This document shows positions 12,101-24,162 of a stretch of DNA of 64,000 bases, in pieces. The notes under the pieces were generated by a model. The model worked only from the letters and a program-made list of their open reading frames with translations, did no database searches and was not told where the DNA came from. Position 1 is the first letter of the stretch, and each line of letters opens with the position of its first letter. A program made the position numbers and the translations under genes. This DNA comes from Wolfiporia cocos (Eukaryota; Basidiomycota; Agaricomycetes; Polyporales; Phaeolaceae): positions 868,001 to 932,000 of the forward strand of contig JACCLO010000001.1 in the NCBI GenBank assembly GCA_029448655.1. Direction: 5' to 3'.

Positions 12101-15100
12101 CTATCGAACATCCGAAAACAGCCCTTCTTCGCGCCACTGCGAAAGCCACATCCTGACGTCTCCGGGAGTGAGCTGGATATTGGTTGCTGACAGAGTTGGC
12201 AAGCATGACAGAGCTTGCGACATAGACAATGTGGAGAACCCGAGTGCATCTCCTCCAGTCGCTTTGGCGAGGCTTCTGTAGAACAGGAGTAGCCGCAGAG
12301 CGCGGACCTTTCTAAGCAACGCGATGTCTGCGAATGTATCCACAATGTTTGCCTGCTGTCCGTTCTTTGTCGATTCAATAGATCTTTCCAGCTCCTGCAA
12401 CCAATCAGCATAAGGCACTAGCGATACCGAGAGCTCCAAGGAAATGACATCCGCGACTATGCTCCAGGGCACGGGACGTGGATGAATGAGGTGTATCACA
12501 CTTGAGTGCACGGATGACCCGCGAAGTGCAATGAGTGCACTGGCAGCCAGTTCCAGCGGGATCCATGAAATACTCTGCCAAACATTAGCGCCATGAGAAG
12601 AGGACACCGGTCGAAGACGCACTCGGTGATCACTGGGGAAGCAGCGTAGCGTCAATGCGCTCTGGACCATCGACGGGAACCACTCATGCAGCGACCATGC
12701 ACCACCCGAGGCACCACACAACTGTCCCACTCGGACTATCACTGCCTTCAGTGACGTCTCATCCGCAGCGTGGCGTATGATCTGCTCTGAAACCCATTTT
12801 GATTCCGTATATCCAGTACCAATTGCAACCTGCGCTGGAATTGGCTGCTCGAGCTGCGGCTGAACGCCTTCCGGATCTAGAGAATGAGGCGTTGACAAAC
12901 GAGTCAATATAACAGCCAAGGATGCTTACTCTGGAAGACGCCAATGGAACTGGTGAAGATAAGACGAGGTGAGTCGAGTAGACAGGACTTCAATGAGAAG
13001 TCTATCAGACTCCGAACACCCTTGACGTTTGACTCGAAAGATGCGAGAGCTAAGTTGAAATCAACTCGCCAGGCTATTATGTATGTAGTGTCAAGCAGAG
13101 ACGATGGACACTATGGAGCATGTATACTAACCGTTATGGATGATATGCGTCACGGAGCGATTCATCTGGTAGATCCGTGGTTATGGCTCAGTCACAAGGC
13201 GGTGGAGCATATGAGACTGTCAGCTACCTCTGTGTATACGTTCGGTGGCAGATCCCAGTTATCTTTGTTTAGATCACCCTCCAAAAGAACAACCTTTCCA
13301 GAATCCGCAATCCTGGGGTCGAGCCCTCGATGTTGGAGCGCAGACCTCTGTCTGTCCACAATCGATGTTGCTTTATCCCCTGCTGCTCGGTTGAAAGCAT
13401 ACACCCTGATCACGTCCATGTCCTCTACAAGACGTGCCAGGAGGTAGCAGCCCAGACTGCCTGTCGTGCCTGTAACAAGAACGGTGTCCTCTAATGGAAG
13501 AGGCCGTAGAGGTCCTTCCGGGCGAGTAGGGTATTGTCCAGTATATTTGGCTACCATACCCTGCATTGCCTCCGGCCGACCAGAACTTGAGTCTGCCGCA
13601 TCGTCAACAGAGTCAGACGCCACGGAAAAGACAAATGAAGCAAGACGTTGAATCGATGGGTAGTCGTAGACAAAGTTCCGCGACGTTTTGCGCGTATCTA
13701 GATATGCCGAGTCTCGCAACGCACGCAACAAAGAGTTCCTGATCCATGTCGCTTGCAGGCTGATTGAAGTGGTCAGTTACGATGTCTACCTTGTTTCAGT
13801 TGCAGCTCACCTGTCGCAGCCGTGCTGGAAGAAGTCATCATCATCGCGCACCGTGTGACCCAAAACTTTGACAGCTACGGCACGGACGAAATCGGCCGCA
13901 CTGACTATATCCCAGTGGGATGGCGGAGGGATGCTTGACTGTGTGCTTTCTTCCACCATGTCGTATAGTGCATCGATCTCTTCCGTATAATCGTTGATCA
14001 CCGCCTGGCGACGTGCCGTATTCTTAGCAGTGTACGTGAATGGCTTTGAGGGCTTTGCAACCATGATCATCTACAGCGAGGGGGTGTTACATGACTGCAC
14101 AGCAACACTCTAGAATGAGCGATGAACCTCTTTGAACAGCCTGGAGTGCTGGGGTGCATATGCGTTCATCCTCTCAATGGTTGGCCTGACAGCATGACAG
14201 GGTGAGCTCTTTCTAGCATATTGTCCCCAGATCTTACTACGTACCATATCTTGTTCCGATAATCCGCTAGCTTGGCTTGGTCTACAGGATCAAAACGGAA
14301 AGCGGGTTTAGGGTCTATGAGGACGCCGGCTTGGAAGCGACAACGCCCAAACATAACGGATGATAGAACATGAGGATCTTGATTTAGCATATTCTCTGAG
14401 GGCATCGATCAATATCATAATACTCGAGAAATTGATGGAGTGCACTGACCCAGTGGCCCAGGGTTCGTCTAATTAAGCCAGCATGTTTAGTTAACGTATC
14501 TTAAAAACACGACCAATATAGGCTCTTACCTTCTCGCCAGTATTGTGCATAATCTGATCGTCAGTGCGACCGTGAATTTTCCAGTACCCTGGCTTTGTGG
14601 GATGAGGTACCATTAGATTCGGACGTGGCATACGCGTCGATCCCGTCAACCTGAGTATTAAGCACGCTTGGCTCGCAGAAGGTGTTGGACTGATCATTTG
14701 ACGGGACTATGAACGAACACGAACTAGGGTCAACGTATGCAAGTCACGTACCACCATGACGAGTTCGAACGTGTTGTTTCCGTAAGGCACCATTTTCGAC
14801 TTGACCAAGCCTGGAAAGCGGAAGTATTCCCAGTCATAACCGACCTCAGCTTCGTCCACATTAGTTTGTCTGTCTATTGCATATCTCCAAGTCATACCAG
14901 GTAATATTGGACTCATGATACCGCCTTCAGTACTGGCAATGACAGCAGTATCAGTGAGGCTTTACATCGTGGTAACAAGATCGAGCTACTCACGAGCCAT
15001 AAAGTATGAAGACGGATACTCCTTGCGATGTCATATAATCTCCGGCTTCCTTGTTAAGCGGACCACCGCCAAATAACTGCTCTAATGTTAAGCCATGCGT

Positions 15101-16330
15101 TCGTTAGATACAACCATGCGTTAGTTCTCACCACGCCATCGCGAGTAGTTAACCATTTGACATACTCAGGATTGCGGGACCACGCCTGCAATCATATACG
15201 TCAAACTCAGCATCAGGGATAGGTGTTCCAATTTTACTTCGATAAATGATGGAACGCAGAATATAATGTTGCTATCAGTAGCCTTAGCGGCTTCGAACAG
15301 TGCGTCTGCGGTAGGTACCGGGGCAGGGCTTTTTGGCTCGAATGCGCTAACAACAAGACCACATGACGCCTATAAATATTCGTTCAAATTTCTTGAGCAT
15401 GACATCGGTATCAGATCGAACCACATACTGTCCATAACAGCTGCAACACACCCATTCCATGGTAAAATGGCATCACATGCAGCGAGAACACCTTATCTGT
15501 GAGGTCTCGCTCGCCAAACCAGGGAATGAGAGTCAACTGAGAGAACCGGTGGTTGGACCAGTAGATGGGCTTAGGGAAAGCAGTTGATCCTACAGATATA
15601 CTATAAGCAGATCAATGAATGGTAAGAAAAGATCAAATACCTGAGGAATGTAATATCATGGCTGTAGCATCAGGGCCCTTGAGTATGTACGGCACGTCTT
15701 GAGCGGTAACAGCCGTTTCCGCCTGAGACAAGTACAGCTCCTCGAACAGCGGCATAGGCGAAGTCTTGGGTGGCTCAATAAAAGGATATTGATCTCGAAT
15801 AATTTCGAGCGCAGCATCTACCAGCTCCACCATGGCTGGTTCACGACCGACAAGTATGTGCCTGACTTCTGTCTTGCTGATCAAGTGGGCCACAGCTACA
15901 GGAGAATTACGGGGTGATATGGGAAGCGCAATACAGTTTGCGCGCATTATACTCATCATTATGGTGAAATATGGGATTGCGTCTGCTATGAAATCGGCAT
16001 CTCAATACGACTTGAGCGTCGGAGCTGCTCACCGGAAGGTGCTAGCACTGCTACAACTGGTGTCTCTCCTTCGGGAAACGTATTGCGGATACGATCCCGG
16101 ACGAGCTTGGCGCCTACGTAGACCGCCATGACAGCTTCAGGCCAGAATATCGTCCTAATACTACCATCATCTTGCGCGAACTTGAACAGGCGGTGTTGCG
16201 GATTATTCTTCAGGTGCCAATCATAGATCTCAACTAAGGACAGCGATCCATCCAACGGAGGGGGCTTGAAAGTTGAGCTGGAGCGAGCCTGAGTTTGTGG
16301 TGGAGGTGGAAGCAGTCTGCAGCCAGGCAT
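12101..16330 (-). CDS. NRPS-like adenylate-forming reductase (A-PCP-reductase), one apparent frameshift
   Basis: This is an adenylation-carrier-reductase enzyme of the alpha-aminoadipate/aryl-acid reductase type. It activates a carboxylic acid with ATP, loads it on a phosphopantetheine arm and reduces it with NADPH to the aldehyde. Splicing about a dozen short introns gives, in order: an adenylation domain (ILHSSGSTAFPKP, then FYHGMGVLQLLWTASCG, LFGGGPLNKEAG, YGSTEGG, TDDQIMHNTGEKTNPGPLE); a carrier domain with Ser in FFQHGCDSLQATW; and a reductase with VLVTGTTGSLGCYLLARL (NADP site), SVTHIIHNAWRVDFN, FTSSIGVFQ and the YTESK catalytic pair. The end (WLSQWREEGLF) is normal. One oddity: between DGIDAYATS and LMVPHPTKPGYWKIHGR an extra base at about 14618 breaks the frame. 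Removing it restores SDLMVPHPTKPGYW, which is conserved in this family. It is a recent pseudogene or a sequence error. It neighbours a transporter, a hydrolase and a PKS. Confidence 0.85.
14616..14620 (-). other. Apparent +1 frameshift in the adenylation domain
   Basis: On the minus strand the codons before this point read DAYATS and those after read LMVPHPTKPGYW, in different frames. Dropping one of the two T bases at 14618-14619 makes the reading continuous. An alternative in-frame intron (GTTGAC...CACAAAG) would delete this conserved stretch and has a poor donor. Confidence 0.65.
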
Positions 16331-17221
16331 GACGGTGATTGACTGAAGCCGACAAGATGGTTGGACGGTACACTAATAATCTGCGGCATGCTTCAGTCAC
16401 ACTGCCTTGATTGTTGCTCTTCTGGCTCTGGAACGTAGCTGAATCGCGTTCACGTCCTGATGGTTGCACTTCGTATGCCGGAAGGTTCAGATGTCGGATG
16501 CCGCAGAAGCTCAGGGAGCAGCCCATAACTGAAGTTCCAGACACAGGCATCAGACCAAACAGTAGATCTGCTGATTTTGGTGCCAGCTGTGGCATCTTTG
16601 AGGTCGTGTATCCGACATCGTAGAACGTCTCCGCGATAAAAAAAGTCTTGTCGTATCTTCGATCATGATGATCGTTCCCGCGATCGGGGCCCGCTGACCC
16701 GGGGAAAACCCAGTGATCATCAAGCTGATGAGATTCGCATTCACCCGTCTAGAATAGCTCAAACACTTGTGGCCCCAACATTTTGGTTGTGACTGCCCGT
16801 GCGAAAGCTCTGCGCTGCCGGTGCCTTCTGAGTCGGATATCGCGCACCGCTACTGATGATCATATAAATCTGAGTGTTCTTGCTATGCGCAGATCCTGCC
16901 ATCATGACAGCCCAGGTAGAGGTGTGGGAGCATCAACCGTGAGATCGGCTGCTACGGTATCATTTACAGGCACATGAGCCGTCAGCTCAGGCGCATGTTT
17001 TAGAAGTTACACAACTATATATGTCATGCGCCATGTGCACAAGCGTTCAACATGGTAGAATAACCTGAAGTTGTCGACATTTATGTTCACCGCGTGGCAT
17101 GTACCCCTGATTTGGACAGTATCATAGCATGATAATGCGACGTACACGAGCTCTACACGCGATATTTACAGAGTTGCGATGTAGGATCACAGAAGAAGCA
17201 ATGTGAATGTTAAGAGCGTAA
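16331..17221. other. Intergenic between NRPS-like and MFS genes
   Basis: No coding potential is recognised. The stretch lies upstream of the NRPS-like start and downstream of the transporter stop, so it should hold the promoter of the former and the terminator of the latter. No specific element was identified. Confidence 0.4.
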
Positions 17222-19149
17222 TCACGCACTGCGTACTCGAGAGAAAAGGACTGCCGCCATACAGGCCGCTCCTGCGAGCATCGTGGTCTGAGGAGTCTAT
17301 CAGCTACTGTAATGGCACAGACGGGCATGCTCAAGCCACGTACTGACGCAAACGTGACTCCCTTCCACCATGTCAGGGAAGACCCTAGTATTGCACCGTT
17401 TATGGGGTTCCCTATGAGTGAAGCAACACCAACAGGGAAGAGTGCAATCCCCATGCGCTTCCTAGTACGGCAGGGTGTGATAAGCACAATGGAGTTCTGT
17501 GGAGAAACGAGGGAATTAGTCGACACACCCCATGTCTGCTTTTCCAGCACACAGTGTATGGACGACAGGGAGATAAAGGGAAACTCCTATAAAGTGTCAT
17601 CGTAGAACTGTTGAGAGGATTCAGTTGATACGTACCAGTCCCAAAGAAGAACCCATAGCTAAATGTCATTAGCCTATGTTGTTGAGGATATTTCAAGGGA
17701 CGAAAGTAAACGCACAATATAGTGAACAGGACTAAACCATAGGCTGTGCCACACCCAAGCATGGCAAACCCAATGGCGCCTATGCGGGAGGGTGTGAGCG
17801 CGATCAGCGAGCTGTGTAATAATATCCACTTACCGGCACAAAGAGTGCATGGAACGTACACTTCTACATTACCCCAACGGTCTGCCAGCCCATTGGGCAC
17901 AACTCGGCCAAACATGGCTGATATATTCATGATAGCCAGTGCATAGAAAGACAGCTGAGAGTTTACACCGTGCTGTTCCGCGTATATTTGAACATAGTAA
18001 GACGGGAACCACTGCCCGAGACCGAAAAGAAACCCCATAGCCAGGAGCAGGACGTAGTCCTTGTCTAAGAGAGGTGAAGAGGTGACTATGATAGGTAGTT
18101 GCCTGTCAGCTGCGTCATCCTCCCCCTTGGTTGTTGATGGCTCTGCTCGCAATGTAGCAGTGTCTGGTGCAGATGCAGAATTGGAGGGAATCAGAAGCGC
18201 AGGTGCCGGCTTGACAATGAGTATGTTGCCCAAGGCAAGCAATGCTACGGACATGAACGATGTGACCCGGATTGACCATCCAAAGCCCAGTGATCCGTTA
18301 AGCATGTAGTTGAGAGCAACTGAGAATAGTGTACGGAGTCAGCACAGACGCATATGACATCTTAGATCACAATGTACTAGAAAAGACAACAGTGCCCAAG
18401 GAGGAGCCGGATGCGACAATACCCTAATTCTCCGACATTAACTTAGTCAAGTTCAACGAATGCGCGACGGCTTACAATTGCCAACGCTCTACGCTGCTTG
18501 AAGTGTTGCGATACTATCCCAAACGTGGGCATGTAGATCAAGCCGACTCCAATGCCCATACCAAGACCCTGGCTAAGAAAAACTTGGTAATATTGGTGCG
18601 CATGTGCAAGCGACAACAGGAATTGGCTGAAAGGCTCAAACTTCAGATAACATGGAGTCGCAGTATAGGGCAAGCATACCACACGACAAAAAAGAGGGAG
18701 CCGGATACCAAAGTCTGTCTCAGATATCCCCTATCCAGTCTAATGCAAGATAATGTGTCAAAATGCAATTTCTCTCTTCTCGATAGAAACGTACAATAGG
18801 CCTCCAATCGGAGAAAGTGCCAGCATGAAGAATAGCTGAACGGTACCAATCCAGCTAATAGCCGAATCAGCGACATTTCTCAGGTATTCCTGCGCGTAGA
18901 ACGTCTGCATTACTCCATACGACGAGACCTTATCGGCGCATGTCAGTAACGAGTTCAGATCAGCACTCAGTGGCGGCGGTTCTCTGTGGGTGCCACCCAC
19001 TATCCCAACAACACAGAACTGCATAAGCCAAGCTCCGACGACTACAGAATCACTATGACAAATCGATACTGGCAATGAACAATGGTGTGCGTACCAGTGC
19101 TCCACGCTCGCCATTCTAGACGACCTCGCTTGGGGCCTTCTGTCGCCAT
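17222..19149 (-). CDS. MFS transporter, fungal monocarboxylate-permease type
   Basis: This is a multipass plasma-membrane transporter resembling the fungal MCT-like branch of the major facilitator superfamily. The ATG at 19147-19149 opens MATEGPKRGRLEWRAWST and a first intron in phase 1. Splicing then gives VVGAWLMQFCVVGI, VSSYGVMQTFYAQEYLR, ISWIGTVQLFFMLALSPIGG (the family SWIG-x-Q signature), SQGLGMGIGVGLIYMPTFG, QHFKQRRALAIGIVASGSSLG (the R-R-A-x-A-x-G-I-x-A-x-G-S-x-x-G motif) and ALNYMLNGSLGFGWS. A hydrophilic central loop rich in Ala/Ser follows, then the second half (DKDYVLLLAMGFLFGLGQWF, MFGRVVPNGLADRWGN, ASLIGNPINGAIL), ending FSRVRSA. The length and the loop between the two six-helix halves fit the family. 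No break is seen. It lies between two enzyme genes of the cluster, so export or uptake of the product or a precursor is plausible. The substrate is not known. Confidence 0.85.
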
Positions 19150-20157
19150 GGCAGGCAATGTACTACGCGCACGGTCGAGAGCGCTCTCGCCGACCGTTGC
19201 ACTGCTCATAGTCCAAGAGCAATGTTCGTTTCGAGGGATTTGCCTAGGAGAATACCTGGAGACAGGAGATGTGTCGATACAGCAAAGCGCCTCGCGGACA
19301 GTTGACGGGGTACCTATCATATGCAGTGGGCTATGAATATACTACTACGGCAGCTCCACGCGCATACCAGACACTTCGCGTCACATAAGGTAGCACCTAC
19401 ACATCCTGTTCATCTGCAAATGATAGAATACAGCGGTAAGCGGATAGAAGCAATGATGGGAAGCCTGTGCATGTGCACGGCAGTTTGAATGCGGCGGCGC
19501 TCATATACATCAGAAGAGTGCCAACGATGTTAGCAATGGCACCATGAAACTGATTACCGGGAATCTATATCATACTTCTCGGCATCACAATTTGCCCGCA
19601 ATCAGGGCGATTGAGCGCTTCAATCCCAGGCTGTCATGGCTATCAACTTGGACAGGGGCATGATGATAACATCGTGGAAACGGTGCTCGCGCACAACATC
19701 CACCTCATTCTGTAAATAGTACTCGGCTTCAATCATGGGGCTGGAATGTCAGCCACTGCGGACAGCTCTAAGCAGCATTATGTGATGCGCTACAGATCGA
19801 AAGCCGAAGACGCGATTGCCGGTTTTCCCCAGGGCAAAAGCAGCGATCGCCGCGCCCTAGTACATCCCTCGGATCGGCTAGGAGTCGCTCTGCGTTCCCG
19901 CGAGAGAGTTCTAGGAGGACTTGACAACTGGGGTTGTACAGTGCCCGTAGTTTACAAGCATGTACACGCTGCGCGAATGCTGCTGTGGCAGAGCCTCTTG
20001 GCGCCCGATTTCGCACGATCTAAGCGGCTGATCAGAACATACAACAGCAACGAAGTAATATATTCTGATCAAACTGATAGGGAAATCGGTGCATCATCAT
20101 CCAATGTACGATGATGTGAAAACTATGTAGGTGGACCGAAGACGGCAACAATTTTCA
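19150..20157. other. Intergenic, no gene recognised
   Basis: ORFs of up to 122 codons on the plus strand (19746-20114) show no family features. The end near 20.1 kb is the downstream flank of the hydrolase gene. Confidence 0.4.
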
Positions 20158-21912
20158 TCAAAGTCTACTTTCTGGCAGTCTACCATAATGGCGGATCAAG
20201 AAATTGGCGATGTCCGTCGCTGGGGCACCGCAAATACCTTCAGCAATTGAGAATATGCAATAGAGCTGAATACGTACCCACGATAGACGGTGCTTCCTGT
20301 GGTAACTGGTATGATACAAAGTCAGAGAAGCTCTAGGGGAGCTACGGGGATCTTACATTATGCCTAAGTTCACTATGGTAGTCGTTAGAACAGTTACCAA
20401 GTCGTCTATACGAGGTCTGCGCCTGGATTGTGGGGCCTCCGGTACGTTCGCTTTTGCCTCCCCATATCCAATGCAGCCAAATCCGAGAGTCAATCTCGTT
20501 GAGCAGTTCCCATGTTTCGTAAACGGATCGACGCTCAAAAAGCATTAGAGCCTCCTATAAGCCGGCTCGTAACGTGTGGAACGCAACTATGGGATTGACG
20601 TACAAGATATGGAACTGTCTTCAACCTAAATCTGCCGTCTGCAGTCTTGACAATCGCATATTGACAGTATAAGCGAATAATTTCGGGATCCCAGGGCTTG
20701 AAGTAGGCACTCCGGTGTATACTGTCCACTGCGCTTTCTCTGTAACAATGCTCAGCAGAAAAGACTTGAGCCACAGTCCGGAGTAACTGCGCGGACCTTG
20801 TGTCCCATATCCATCGACGCCCTAAACAGCCTGCCTCAAATCGCCGATGCGGATCGTTATGCTCGAGATATGTCGGATACACAGCCGCTTCAACTAATAC
20901 AAGGGACGAAAAAAGGGATGGATATTTCACTGCTGGGTAAATGCTTAGAATTCAAGTCAATTTTCTGACGACCTTAGGGTATTCAATCCCTCACAGTGAG
21001 TGAGCCCCCATCGAATGGCCTACCATTACGATAGTGCGTGATGGTATACCGCGCAGTCTCCTAGCATCTGCCATGGCAGCTGAGACGCGTGGGAGGCTGA
21101 CGGGCAGTGCATTCGCGCCCGCGATGTGGTCCGGAAGGTAATACAGCATGAAATTTGCCACATCCCGTGCATAATCAGCATTGTCAACTGAATAGATGTA
21201 AGAATGTAGCTAGAGCAGGGATCTCTGATGAGACTTACATATATCTCCTAGTATGGCTTCATTAAGGAGACCACTATCACCATGCTGGACACAGTCAAGA
21301 CACCATATTTCATCAATGCGGACTTGGTCAGCAAATCCTCTCAATGATGTCAGGATTGATGAAATGATTGGCTCCCATGACTGGTTAAGTTATGATTGTG
21401 AGCAGTTTTGCGACGAAAACATAAGTAGAACGAGATACCTCTTTGAACGCCCCAATCCCGTGCAGGAATACGAGCGTCAGTCCCGTCCCGCGTGCAGGAT
21501 GCAGCTCCCTAACGTAACGATTGGCTACCATCCACAACACCTCCCTTCTAGATGGCCGCGTATCTCTCCCCTGCTCCTGTGCCTCCTTGATCGAGCTCAG
21601 ATATTCCACTTCACGCGCGATGCGTCTCTTCTTCGCGTCTGGATTTTCCTGTGGTTCCGGACGGGGTCTGCGCACCCAAGCATCCGACGGGCATCTGGGG
21701 AAAGCAGCAGGAAATAAATGAGTGGATACACTGCAATCCGCCCAAGATTTGGGTTGGGAACTCGAAGTGGGATAGTCGCTCAGCTCAACAGGGGGCGGCT
21801 CGAGAGCTAGAAGAGTGCTAACTGCGCGGGGATTAGTCGTCTTGAATGAAATAATGTTGGCTGGCTGTTCCAGAGCCCTGTGGGCATTGTGCGGGGCCAC
21901 TGGATGCGACAT
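20158..21912 (-). CDS. Alpha/beta-hydrolase fold protein
   Basis: This is a serine hydrolase of the alpha/beta-hydrolase superfamily. The first exon (from 21912) encodes a Pro-rich, low-complexity N-terminus, then REVLWMVANRYVRELHPA and LTLVFLHGIGAFKE (the HG oxyanion segment). After an intron come WEPIISSILTSLRGFADQVR and IDEIWCLDCVQHGDSGLLNE. The next exon carries the nucleophile elbow GHSMGAHS. Later exons read LVLVEAAVYPTYLEH and AYFKPWDPEIIRLYCQYAIV, and the last ends DIANFLIRHYGRLPESRL with TGA at 20158-20160, the usual region after the catalytic His. The middle exons near 20.3-20.6 kb were not fully resolved by eye, so exon borders there and the catalytic His are uncertain. Proteins of this type occur in many fungal metabolite clusters; a tailoring or release role here is inference. 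Confidence 0.75.
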
Positions 21913-22767
21913 AAGATGGCATGAGCATGCAGTGAGAGCTCATGATTCCGATGTTAGTGTGATGCTATACAGCCCCTGCATGATGTCTGTCCTAACATTA
22001 GATCTTCCATGCCGTATTGCATCTTACGTATACAAGACGCGCACGTGCACAATGGGCGCTGAGCGCTGAGCAGCGGTCGACAAAACCTTACGTAACACTG
22101 GAACAAGAACAATCCGAGGTGAATCATCCCAGCGCAAACACAACCCCGAAAGATCCGAGTGAGATGGTATTATGATTTGACACTTGGAATATGTACGTTA
22201 TAACTGATTCTGGCTGTTATGCCGGGCGCCCCGCCACAGCAGTCGTGCGACAATCTGTCAGGCGCTCTACCGTCGATCGGTCTTTTCTGTTGCAACGAAG
22301 TTCGAATTGACAGCATGTGTCCAAATGTTAAGCGAGTTGATCGCCCTTAGTCACGAGAAGTTCCTGGTCATGCGAGGATGTGCTGTTAACATTGGACTAC
22401 CGACGCGCCCCGTGGCGCCACAATAGGAACCATGCACCGCCACATGCTTGTGGCTAGCCAATGCCGTAAGTCTTGGAACATAGCCTCTCCATCACAACAG
22501 TTGGCAGGGTCCTTTTCACGGGGGCGGATATCTCCTCACGACGTAATTGCCATCTACGCGATGCTTTTGGACTGATCGGGGTTTTGCCGGCTATCGGCTT
22601 GCCGTACATCAGTTTCTGACTGAGCACTTACACTGGACATGCGTTGCGTACTATGCATCAGCCAAGCAATACAGCAAGGATGCGCTCGTGTGTTACGTAG
22701 AGGCATGTATATCACATTTTGCAGTCGCCCGACCAGTACTACAGGAAATTGGGCCAATGATACCTGA
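21913..22767. other. Intergenic, no gene recognised
   Basis: Nothing coding is supported. The part next to 21912 should hold the hydrolase promoter. Confidence 0.4.
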
Positions 22768-24162
22768 TCAGATCATATCTATGTAGCCCTGCCTAGTGAC
22801 ATTCTTGTCCAACTCTATTGAGTTATCGCGGTCGTCATTCTTGTTCACCTCCCTCGTGATGTTAACCGCCAGAGGACGCATTGGGTACGGCTGCTCTGAA
22901 CGGGGATTATTCCCGCTGGCGATCGAAGATATTCCAGAGAACGTAGATGCCGTCTGAGCCCACCCCAGCCCAACACGGGTGTTAATGAGCATGAATGCGA
23001 TCCCAGACATCGAAGGCCAAACGTCAACCGCAGTAAACTGGAGGTTTGAGTGGGATTGGTAGGAGGCGAAGAAGAAGATTGTCCAAGAGCTTCGGGGCGT
23101 CATCAGAACCTATATATGATGGAATTAAGGAAGCGTACGTGTAAAGAGCAGCGCTCTCGACAAAGGTTGCCAGAACTTTCTGTGAATGAGGATGTGCCAT
23201 CAATACCACCATTCTGATATCATGACTAGGGTGACCATACCATTAGGTTCCCCCCACCATATGACTTGACGGAACGATGCGAGTTCCATACCCGCCATGC
23301 GATCATGACTGATTGTGTCGCGGATGAGCCTGCGCCAGGTATACCGACCAATAAGACACACCTGAGCTATAGACATTGGTACTTTGTGTTGCAGCTTTGT
23401 TAGGTCGCTGTTTCGTCACATTAAAAAAGTAGACATACCAGAGCGTGAATACACAGTCACTAGTAATCCATCGGCCAGCTGCAGAGATAAATACGTCCTC
23501 GCCAATCGTGTACTGCGTGAACTGATAGGTTATACCAACTCCGCATACTGAAGTGAACCAGAGATTTAGTGGGCAAAACGCGGGGCACGAAAGCACTTGC
23601 TAACCAGTCAAGCCTACGAGCGTACATGCAGGAAATATTATAACGTATAAGTTGTGATTCCAGATGGTCCAAAGGCGGTAAATCTGTGCATAAGGATACA
23701 TACTCAGCGCATAGTACAGAGATGCCAGAAGTACGTACTACCATCGCATCGCCGATAACTAGCGACGCCATCAAAAATCCGGTTTTAACGACCTCGGTCA
23801 ACTGTCTGAGATCCGCATAGAATAACAAGGGATCTGTCCCATTATCGAAATGAACAAATGCTTGGAATAAGCGTGTGCAGGTAAGAAACCAATGCTGTTT
23901 GAGATGTATGAGGATAATCCGTGACGGCCGGATCGAGATGACGCACAGCAGATATGGTAGTGAGAAGGGCCACCGCTCCCAAGAACATAGGAGAAGTATA
24001 GATTGTGCTGACCGCCGACTTGGTAGCCTTGTTGATATGGTCATGGCGGTGCTTGAGGAGCCATATCGACGAGATAGAAAGCACAAAGAACACGCCATAC
24101 GTGAAGCTCTCGATGCAGACGGTGGCGAGGTTGACGGACACAAGTGGTACATTCGACATCAC
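22768..24162 (-). CDS. Multipass membrane protein of a basidiomycete-specific hypothetical family
   Basis: Function is unknown. Splicing gives a chain of hydrophobic segments separated by short loops. Exon 1 reads CIESFTYGVFFVLSISSIWLL, then a His/Lys-rich loop and SPMFLGAVALLTTISA. The next contains FVHFDNGTDPLLFYADLRQL and VVKTGFLMASLVIGDAMV. A further exon continues YRLWTIWNHNLYVIIFPACT. Later segments are ITSDCVFTLW and LATFVESAALYTY. The last exon includes FTAVDVWPSMSGIAFMLINT then RVGLGWAQT and a charged C-terminal tail. This order, with the W-x-V-W-x-N pattern and the IAFxLIN-x-R motif near the end, matches a seven-helix-like family that I recall as widespread and uncharacterised in Agaricomycetes. 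It lies inside the putative cluster, but such genes are scattered genome-wide, so its presence may be accidental. Some inner exon borders are approximate. Confidence 0.65.

Noticed and set aside
15241..15560. Suspected break in the NRPS-like adenylation domain after FYHGMG
   Set aside because: Using donor GTATGT and acceptor TTTATAG the frame continues LLWTASCGLVVSAFEPK, so there is no lesion there.
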